DNA of 11,593 bases from a bacterium (GTDB lineage: Bacteria > UBA9089 > UBA9088): contig DNCM01000028.1 in assembly GCA_003498085.1 (NCBI GenBank), positions 1 through 11,593 of the forward strand, read 5' to 3'. A program made the translations under genes and the position numbers. The notes below the pieces were generated by a model. It did no database searches and was not told where the DNA came from. It saw only the letters and a list, made by a program, of their open reading frames with translations. This document shows positions 6,839 to 11,593 of the stretch, in pieces (the first letter of the stretch is position 1; the number at the start of each line of letters is the position of its first letter).

Positions 6839-8043
6839 AGCGTCTCTATTTTCTTCATAACTATCTCGGCTGTTTTCTGATAGTCTTTAAGGGGAAGATT
6901 TTCTGGTTCAATTGGTCTTCCTATTATAACAGTTGTTTTTCTTGGTTTTATGATGATCTCTCCCCTCCCAAGTGCTTTATCTGTTCCTATTACTTTTACA
7001 GGGATAATTGGTGTCCTTATATTTTTGTTGGAAAGGTATGTAATCATTCCAATACCTGGTTCTGCTTTTTTCCCTCCCCTTGTTCCCTCTGGGAAGATAA
7101 GGACAGCTCCACCATTTTCAAGGATTTTGATAACATTTTTTATTGTTTCCTTATTGAACCCACTCCTATCTACTGGGTGTGCATTTAATTTACTAATTAG
7201 CCATCCAAAAATGGGTATAAAAAGCTCCTTTTTTGCAAAATAGTGCAATTCCCTTTTTGAAAAAGCTATCCCTATAACTGGTGGGTCAAGGAAGCTTAAG
7301 TGGTTTGAGGCAACCATGAAGGGTCCTTGTTTTGGGATATTGTCTGCTCCAAAAACACTAAGTCTTAAGAATATTTTGAAAAATAGTGGAAGTATTACGC
7401 TTGCTAAGAAGTAAAGATAGTTTTTCTTAAAATGAAATCTTACCTTTTCTATTATCCTTTCTGATACCATATCAGATGGTATATCATCTGTTTTAATAAG
7501 GAGGCTATCCTTTGATCTGACAAGGGGGGCATATAGTCTTGATGAATCCTTTTTGTCTCTTTCTTCAATTTCACTGTCATCTAGCCTTCTTTCTTTTCTT
7601 ATAGAAAGTCCTGCATCAAGGTAAAACTTGAATGGACAATCCGGAAAGACAAATGAACCAATATCTCTTCCTTCCATGACGATGCCGTTTCCCTTTACTT
7701 GCTTTCTTAAGATATTTGTTACATAGTCCCTTATTTCCTTGTAAGATGCAATGGTCGACACATTCTCTGAAACATCTTTATTTCGAAAGTATGGAGTAAT
7801 ATCAGAATCATCGAAGTATACCGAATCATTTTTTATAACTATCTCTTTTTCAGAAAATAACTTCATAATTTCTTTTTCAGAAGAGATATCTATATTTTTT
7901 GATAATGCAAGGTATGTTATTGCCCTATATACATTTCCTGAGTTGCAATAATTAAGATTTAGTTTTTTTGCAACGAGTTTTGCAGCTGTTGTTTTTCCAG
8001 AGCCAGATGGTCCATCAATAGTAATGATTATATTAGAAGCCAC
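6835..8043 (-). CDS. Fused cytidylate kinase / 1-acyl-glycerol-3-phosphate acyltransferase
   Basis: One open frame joins two enzymes. The N-terminal cytidylate kinase (about 5-207, counted from GTG 8043) phosphorylates CMP/dCMP. It shows Walker A GPSGSGKT (11-18), SGNVYRA (35-41), EGRDIGSFVFPD (124-135) and RDKKDSSRLYAPL (162-174). The C-terminal PlsC domain (about 215-402) acylates lysophosphatidic acid. It shows NHLSFLD, the HX4D catalytic block (247-253), then KKELFIPIFGW (271-281), FPEGTRG (317-323) and IIPVKVIG (346-353). A hydrophobic stretch (209-228) lies at the junction. Both active sites look intact. GTG 8043 is preferred as the start: it is just before the conserved core, has AGGAAAGG about 10 bases upstream and overlaps pilT by 11 nt. 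An earlier TTG at 8106 would add 21 mostly basic residues. Separate cmk and plsC genes are neighbours in many bacteria. Confidence 0.92.
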   Translation of the reverse strand: MASNIIITIDGPSGSGKTTAAKLVAKKLNLNYCNSGNVYRAITYLALSKNIDISSEKEIMKLFSEKEIVIKNDSVYFDDSDITPYFRNKDVSENVSTIASYKEIRDYVTNILRKQVKGNGIVMEGRDIGSFVFPDCPFKFYLDAGLSIRKERRLDDSEIEERDKKDSSRLYAPLVRSKDSLLIKTDDIPSDMVSERIIEKVRFHFKKNYLYFLASVILPLFFKIFLRLSVFGADNIPKQGPFMVASNHLSFLDPPVIGIAFSKRELHYFAKKELFIPIFGWLISKLNAHPVDRSGFNKETIKNVIKILENGGAVLIFPEGTRGGKKAEPGIGMITYLSNKNIRTPIIPVKVIGTDKALGRGEIIIKPRKTTVIIGRPIEPENLPLKDYQKTAEIVMKKIETL

Positions 8044-9247
8044 CTTCCCCAAACCTTTCCTCTTCCTCTTTTTCTTCCTTTCTTTTTTCTTCCCAGGGTA
8101 CTCCAAACTTCCTCATGCGAAGGTCAAGGTCTACTTTGTTATATGAAGCCGATAAAGCTATTTTTCTATCAATCTCTTTTCTCTGCCATCTGGTAAACAA
8201 ATCTTCATTTAGACTTATTATCTCTGGTGAACGTGTCTTTCCATCTAATGCTTCTTTCATATCCATAAAGTTTGCACCCTTTTCTATTATATCAGAGACA
8301 TATGGTGTATTTGCTAGTATTTCACAAACTGGTATAAATCCACTTCCATCAATTTTTGGAACTAATTGCTGTGAAATGAATACCCTCATTATGGAGGCTA
8401 CTTCCTTGTATGCCTCAGTTTTTGGAATATCGCTTCTTAATGCTATAATTCTTTCAATCGTCTGAATAGCATTCCTTGTATGCAATGTTCCAAGGACAAG
8501 GTGCCCTGTGTTTGCAGCATTTATTGCCTCTGCCATCTCATCCTTTCCCCTTATCTCACCTAAAAGGATAACATTTGGATGCTTTCTTAATGATGCAACT
8601 ATTCCATCGTAGAATGTTGGAACATCGATTCCAACTTGCTGTTGAATTATAACATCAACTAAGCCATCCTCTCCATTTACTTTTATTTTATGAACAAACT
8701 CTATCGGGTCCTCGATCGTAACAATACTTAGTGACCGTGTTTTTCTCATCTCATTCATCACGCTAGCTACGGTTGTTGATTTTCCAGAGCCAGTTGGACC
8801 CGTTACAAGCACCAAACCATCTTTGTGTGTACATACCATCCTAAGTTTTTCTTCTACTTCTGGAGAAAATGAGAGGGAGGATAGATCGGGTATCTTTGCT
8901 GGAATAAACCTTATAGCTAAGCTAAGCTTGCCAACCAAAGAATAGATATGGACACGAAAATATGCCTCATTCTTTAATGAATAACTCGTATCGAATTCTC
9001 TCCTTCCAAGATGTTCTTTTCCAGTTATAATAAAAACAATATTTTCTATATCCTTTGGCTCAAGGATTGGATATTTTTCTTTCTCAAAATACTTATTTAT
9101 TTCATAAAGTCTGCGGTCTCTCTTATCTCTTATAGTTGGATAATTTCCTGAAGTAAGGTATAAGTCGGGTGCTTGTATTTTCGCCATAAGGTAAAGTATT
9201 GAATGAAATGCCTCTTCTGAATAAGACCCATGGTAGTCTATTATCAT
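8033..9247 (-). CDS. pilT: PilT-like type IV pilus retraction ATPase
   Basis: This GspE/PilT-family hexameric ATPase is related to the motors that retract type IV pili (twitching, DNA uptake). It has 404 residues, longer than typical PilT at about 345. The N-terminal PAS-like domain contains DLYLTSG (28-34) and FRVHIY (97-102). The motor core has Walker A GPTGSGKST (150-158), Asp box TIEDPIEF (177-184), Walker B VILLGEIR (226-233) and His box HLVLGTLHT (249-257). SQQLVPK (292-298) matches PilT rather than GspE/PilB, and no tetracysteine zinc motif is present. Oddities are an extra segment after the Asp box (KIKVNGEDGLVDV, 187-199) and a charged Glu/Lys/Arg tail (386-398). No other pilus gene is nearby. 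It heads the operon with cmk-plsC and ispH, and its promoter predicts a leaderless mRNA. Confidence 0.88.
   Translation of the reverse strand: MIIDYHGSYSEEAFHSILYLMAKIQAPDLYLTSGNYPTIRDKRDRRLYEINKYFEKEKYPILEPKDIENIVFIITGKEHLGRREFDTSYSLKNEAYFRVHIYSLVGKLSLAIRFIPAKIPDLSSLSFSPEVEEKLRMVCTHKDGLVLVTGPTGSGKSTTVASVMNEMRKTRSLSIVTIEDPIEFVHKIKVNGEDGLVDVIIQQQVGIDVPTFYDGIVASLRKHPNVILLGEIRGKDEMAEAINAANTGHLVLGTLHTRNAIQTIERIIALRSDIPKTEAYKEVASIMRVFISQQLVPKIDGSGFIPVCEILANTPYVSDIIEKGANFMDMKEALDGKTRSPEIISLNEDLFTRWQRKEIDRKIALSASYNKVDLDLRMRKFGVPWEEKRKEEKEEEERFGEGGF
8054..8094 (-). other. 41-nt homopurine tract at the pilT / cmk-plsC junction
   Basis: The minus strand is purine only for 41 bases. In the pilT frame it encodes the Glu/Lys/Arg tail of PilT. 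In the cmk frame it would encode a Lys/Arg-rich N-terminal extension if the TTG at 8106 were used. It also supplies the AGGAAAGG that could serve as ribosome site for the GTG at 8043. Confidence 0.75.
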
Positions 9248-9254
9248 AGTATCT

Positions 9255-9284
9255 TTTATATCATAGGCTTGCTTTTTCTGTCAA
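9255..9284 (-). promoter_or_regulatory. Promoter of pilT-cmk-plsC-ispH
   Basis: On the minus strand, perfect TTGACA (9284-9279), an 18-base spacer and TATAAA (9260-9255) are followed by seven bases and the pilT ATG at 9247. The predicted start of transcription is at or one base before the ATG. It overlaps the promoter facing the other way. Confidence 0.7.
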
Positions 9285-9297
9285 GCTTTGATATATT
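9269..9297 (+). promoter_or_regulatory. Promoter of the transglutaminase-like gene and ABC ATPase gene
   Basis: TTGCTT (9269-9274), a 17-base spacer and TATATT (9292-9297) are followed by eight bases and the ATG at 9306. Its -35 lies within the spacer of the pilT promoter and vice versa, so the two polymerases would compete for the same DNA. The -35 is weak (4 of 6). Confidence 0.5.
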
Positions 9298-9305
9298 TAG
9301 TTTTT

Positions 9306-10715
9306 ATGAAGGTATTAAGGTTTATAATTTTCTTTATTTGGTTGGTGGTAATGCTTGCTCTATTGAAAAAAGAAGGGATACTTTTTTTCAGTCAGCCAAT
9401 CTCTTACTATGATATACTTGGAAAAAAAGATCCCTATCGCGAGGAATACCTTGGTTTATATATGAATGACAAAAAAATAGGATTTTCAAAGTCATATATC
9501 GATGCATGGACATTGGAAGATGACAGGGTTGGTTTTAGAATAAGTAATGAAACAAGAGCTTTTGTCTCTTCGCTTGATATACCATTATCCGTCAATATCG
9601 TAGGAGACATATACATAGATGACAAATATAAGCTAGATTCTTTCGAATGGAAGATTTCTTCTGGTATGTACAGTATAGAGGCAAAGGGAGAAAGGAAGGA
9701 AGAGAAAATAGAAGTTTGTATTTATTCTGGAGGGAATTTGATAAAAAAAGAATCATTCGATGCTTATGATTTTATCCCTGGTGGGGAGATATTTCCTTTG
9801 TTTAGCCTTCCATCTATTAAAGAAGGTGCAAGATATACAATAGGTAGCTGGGATCCGTTTGGAATTTTAGGAAAGGAAAGGATCGTCTTAAAAGTTCATA
9901 AGGCAACAACCGTTACTCATAATGAAGAACTTTTTGATGTCTATCCTATTGAAGTTACATATCAGAGTATTAAGGCTAATATCTATGCAACAAAGGAAGG
10001 GAAGATTTTAAAGGCAGAGCTTCCATATGGATGGGTTGCAATTGCCGAAGACAAGAGAAAAGAAAGGGAATTTAAGCCAGAATTTCCTGATATATCGATA
10101 ATTGCCTCTATCCCTTCGAATGTCACAATAGAAGAACCAAGAAAGATAGAGTACATTAAGGCAAAATTGAACGACGATATTGTTGAGATAAAAAAGGAGA
10201 TAATTCCTAAGAATGGTAAGAACTTTCCAATTAAAGAAGAAACTGAATGGCTTGAGGAGAACCTATTTGTTCAATCAAATAGTAAGGAAATAAAAGAGAA
10301 AGCATGTGCAATAGTTGGAGAAGAAAAAGATAGTCTGAAGGTATCCATTTTAATTATGGAATGGATTTATAAAAATATTAGAAAAAAACCTTCTTTCTCA
10401 ATACCATCGGCACTTGAGGTTTTAAAAAATATGTCTGGTGATTGCAATGAACATTCTGTTTTGTTCACTGCCCTTACAAGATCACTTGGCATTCCAACAA
10501 AAATGGTAGCTGGTATTGCATATCAAGATGGAAAGTTTTACTACCATAATTGGTGTAAGGTCTTTATTGGAGAATGGGTAAGTATTGACCCAACATTCAA
10601 CCAACTACCACCAGATGCGACACATATCCCTTTAATTGAAGGTGATATAGATAAGCAGATCGGTCTTTTAGGCTATGTTGGCGATGTTAAATTAGAGGTT
10701 TTTGAGTACCATTGA
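9306..10715 (+). CDS. Membrane-anchored transglutaminase-like protein
   Basis: This 469-residue protein has a short basic N-terminus and one hydrophobic segment (about 5-21) acting as signal anchor or uncleaved signal, so the rest is probably outside the cytoplasmic membrane. Residues about 45-250 are beta-rich and unassigned, with a YLGLYMNDKKIGFSKSYI stretch like those seen before some transglutaminase domains. The C-terminal transglutaminase-like domain keeps all three catalytic residues: Cys380 (GDCNEHS), His414 (YHNW) and Asp428 (SIDPTF). It may act as a cysteine protease, amidase or cross-linking enzyme; the substrate is unknown. ATG 9306 is chosen over an in-frame TTG at 9288, because the latter lies upstream of the -10 box. 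The ABC ATPase gene follows 26 bases later, which suggests a joint envelope or export role. Confidence 0.85.
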   Translation: MKVLRFIIFFIWLVVMLALLKKEGILFFSQPISYYDILGKKDPYREEYLGLYMNDKKIGFSKSYIDAWTLEDDRVGFRISNETRAFVSSLDIPLSVNIVGDIYIDDKYKLDSFEWKISSGMYSIEAKGERKEEKIEVCIYSGGNLIKKESFDAYDFIPGGEIFPLFSLPSIKEGARYTIGSWDPFGILGKERIVLKVHKATTVTHNEELFDVYPIEVTYQSIKANIYATKEGKILKAELPYGWVAIAEDKRKEREFKPEFPDISIIASIPSNVTIEEPRKIEYIKAKLNDDIVEIKKEIIPKNGKNFPIKEETEWLEENLFVQSNSKEIKEKACAIVGEEKDSLKVSILIMEWIYKNIRKKPSFSIPSALEVLKNMSGDCNEHSVLFTALTRSLGIPTKMVAGIAYQDGKFYYHNWCKVFIGEWVSIDPTFNQLPPDATHIPLIEGDIDKQIGLLGYVGDVKLEVFEYH

Positions 10716-10741
10716 TTTTTTAAAGAGATGGTTATATAGTT

Positions 10742-11431
10742 ATGATTGAGCTTGAGAATTTATCCAAATTTTTTGGACATGTAAAGGCTGTTGATAATTT
10801 AAATCTTACTGTCAAAAAGGGCGAGTTCTTTTGCCTCCTTGGTCCAAATGGTGCAGGAAAGACAACAACCCTGAAACTTATATGTGGGCTTCTGAAGCCA
10901 ACATCTGGAAGGATAAAAGTAGGTGGCTATGATATAAATACACATTCAATCCTTGCAAAAAGGTTTATTGGATATATTCCAGACATACCATTTCTCTATG
11001 AGAAGCTTACACCAAGGGAATTTTTGGAATTCATTATGGATATTTATAATGTAAAGGATAATGGAGCAGAACTTTTGGAGATGTTTGAGCTAGGTAGTAA
11101 AAAGGATATTCTGATTGAGGAGTTTTCTCATGGCATGAGACAGAGATTATGCTTTGTAGCCATGCTTCTGCATAATCCATCGTGCATCGTAGTTGATGAG
11201 CCTATGGTTGGCCTTGATCCAAAATCGATATTTTTGGTAAAGAAAATCTTAAAAGAAAGGACAAAGAAGGGCGCAACAGTACTCCTTTCAATTCACAGCC
11301 TATCCCTTGCTGAGGAACTTGCAGATAGAGTTGGAATAATACACAAAGGGTGTCTCATTGCAGATGCTCCACCTAAAGAACTGGCAAAGGATGAAAGTCT
11401 TGAGGAGGTATTCCTTGAACTTACAAAATGA
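10742..11431 (+). CDS. ABC-2-type exporter ATP-binding protein
   Basis: This is a cytoplasmic ATPase subunit of an ABC transporter of the CcmA/NatA-like exporter group, with 229 residues, about the family norm. Motifs are Walker A GPNGAGKTT (34-42), signature FSHGMRQR (128-135), Walker B CIVVDEP (148-154) with catalytic Glu153, D-loop GLDP (157-160) and H-loop His185. The Q-loop position has Asp81 (YIPD) in place of Gln, a substitution seen in this exporter subgroup. No permease gene follows inside the window; the repeat block begins 11 bases after the stop, so its membrane partner is either beyond the repeats or elsewhere. There is no clear Shine-Dalgarno. It is probably co-transcribed with the transglutaminase-like gene. 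Confidence 0.9.
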   Translation: MIELENLSKFFGHVKAVDNLNLTVKKGEFFCLLGPNGAGKTTTLKLICGLLKPTSGRIKVGGYDINTHSILAKRFIGYIPDIPFLYEKLTPREFLEFIMDIYNVKDNGAELLEMFELGSKKDILIEEFSHGMRQRLCFVAMLLHNPSCIVVDEPMVGLDPKSIFLVKKILKERTKKGATVLLSIHSLSLAEELADRVGIIHKGCLIADAPPKELAKDESLEEVFLELTK

Positions 11432-11441
11432 CTCTTATTTC

Positions 11442-11572
11442 GTAACTATTCAGCCTTTAGTCATTAGCTATTAGCTTTTGGTTTTAAATCTTCTTTAATT
11501 CGTTTTATAAGTCCTTGTAGCATTCTACCAATTTTAAAGCTAATAGCTAGAAGCCAATAGCTGAATAGTTAC
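11442..11572. repeat. Imperfect inverted repeat, about 37-bp arms around 57 bp
   Basis: The left arm 11442-11478 and right arm 11536-11572 are inverted copies. Outer 13 bp GTAACTATTCAGC and inner 14 bp TAGCTATTAGCTTT match perfectly, and a middle block of 10 bp differs in sequence but not in length. The 57-bp centre encodes part of an S23-family C-terminus on the minus strand. It starts 11 bases after the ABC ATPase stop. The layout resembles a small non-autonomous element or REP/BIME-like unit; no target-site duplication is evident. Confidence 0.75.
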
Positions 11573-11589
11573 AGTCATTAGCTATTAGC
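11459..11589 (+). repeat. Direct repeat of a 17-mer
   Basis: AGTCATTAGCTATTAGC occurs at 11459-11475 and again at 11573-11589. The second copy sits immediately outside the right inverted-repeat arm and near the window edge, so the repeat family probably continues beyond base 11593. The sequence carries internal TAGCTATTAGC, whose inverse (GCTAATAGCTA) is at 11539-11549. Confidence 0.75.
11464..11568 (-). pseudogene. Remnant of an S23 / four-helix bundle protein gene (C-terminus only)
   Basis: The minus strand is open from just after a TAA at 11571-11569 to a TAA at 11466-11464. From about 11535 it encodes FKIGRMLQGLIKRIKEDL and a short Lys/Pro/Ala tail. This resembles the conserved C-terminus (GRML.GLI..L) of the S23 four-helix bundle family, first known from 23S rRNA intervening sequences. 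The preceding three helices are absent. The upstream part and the stop codon are made of the inverted-repeat arms, so this is a fragment rather than a working gene. The family call rests on a short match. Confidence 0.5.
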
Positions 11590-11593
11590 CTTT

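Noticed and set aside
8044..8106. TTG start at 8106 for the cmk-plsC gene (21 extra residues)
   Set aside because: The extension is an almost pure Lys/Arg product of the purine tract that encodes the PilT tail; the GTG at 8043 sits just before the conserved kinase core and has a better-spaced purine site.
8033..8106. Programmed frameshift joining PilT to Cmk-PlsC through the A-rich purine tract
   Set aside because: The A6G run is not placed in the frame needed for the standard -1 slippery heptamer, and a +1 shift would be required. A simple overlapping start explains the layout.
9288..9305. TTG start at 9288 for the transglutaminase-like gene
   Set aside because: It precedes the predicted -10 box and transcription start, and the ATG at 9306 begins a normal signal-anchor sequence.
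11442..11572. Intrinsic terminator for the ABC ATPase gene
   Set aside because: The arms are separated by 57 bases and are AT-rich, with no compact GC stem followed by a T run.
11442..11593. CRISPR array or tandem satellite at the right end
   Set aside because: The repeats are mainly inverted and irregularly spaced, with only two direct copies of a 17-mer and no uniform spacers.

Overview
This is an AT-rich stretch of bacterial chromosome. It carries eleven protein genes (one cut by the left edge), one tRNA gene, and at the right end a repeat block around a broken gene. The mlaE/mlaF genes of an Mce/Mla-type lipid importer, together with an IspH-Cmk-PlsC block, point to a diderm bacterium that uses the non-mevalonate isoprenoid pathway. 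Arg codons AGA/AGG and Ile codon ATA are frequent. The gene order matches no well-known model organism, and a fused Cmk-PlsC and an S23-like gene remnant would fit an uncultured candidate-phylum lineage. That placement is inference; the species cannot be named from the sequence alone.

Layout. (1) Positions 3485 down to 1, minus strand: tRNA-Ser(GGA), then rpsR-rplI-dnaB-mlaE-mlaF. The five coding genes overlap by either 4 nt (ATGA) or 1 nt (TAATG) at every junction, so this is one tightly coupled operon that joins ribosomal proteins, the replicative helicase and a lipid transporter. (2) Positions 3590-6011, plus strand: hpt and ftsH, each with its own promoter. (3) Positions 9284 down to 6008, minus strand: pilT, a cmk-plsC fusion and ispH, again overlapping, and converging on ftsH with a shared TTAA stop. 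(4) Positions 9269-11431, plus strand: a membrane-anchored transglutaminase-like protein followed by an ABC-2-type exporter ATPase. (5) Positions 11432-11593: imperfect inverted repeats with arms of about 37 bp enclosing the C-terminal end of an S23 (four-helix bundle) gene.

The most striking signal is regulatory. At each of the five transcription-unit heads (rpsR, hpt, ftsH, pilT and the transglutaminase gene) a recognisable -35/-10 pair ends 6-8 nt before the start codon, and no Shine-Dalgarno sequence is present. Transcription would then begin at or next to the first base of the start codon, so these mRNAs would be leaderless. Some genes inside operons, dnaB most clearly, do carry a Shine-Dalgarno sequence.

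Most gene functions are ordinary housekeeping. They cover translation (bS18, bL9, tRNA), replication (DnaB), purine salvage (Hpt), membrane proteolysis (FtsH), isoprenoid synthesis (IspH), and CMP phosphorylation coupled to phosphatidic acid synthesis (Cmk-PlsC). Envelope-related functions are lipid transport, a type IV pilus-type motor, a secreted or periplasmic transglutaminase-fold protein and an exporter. No gap between genes exceeds 300 bases. I see no CRISPR array, riboswitch, intrinsic terminator or intact transposase.
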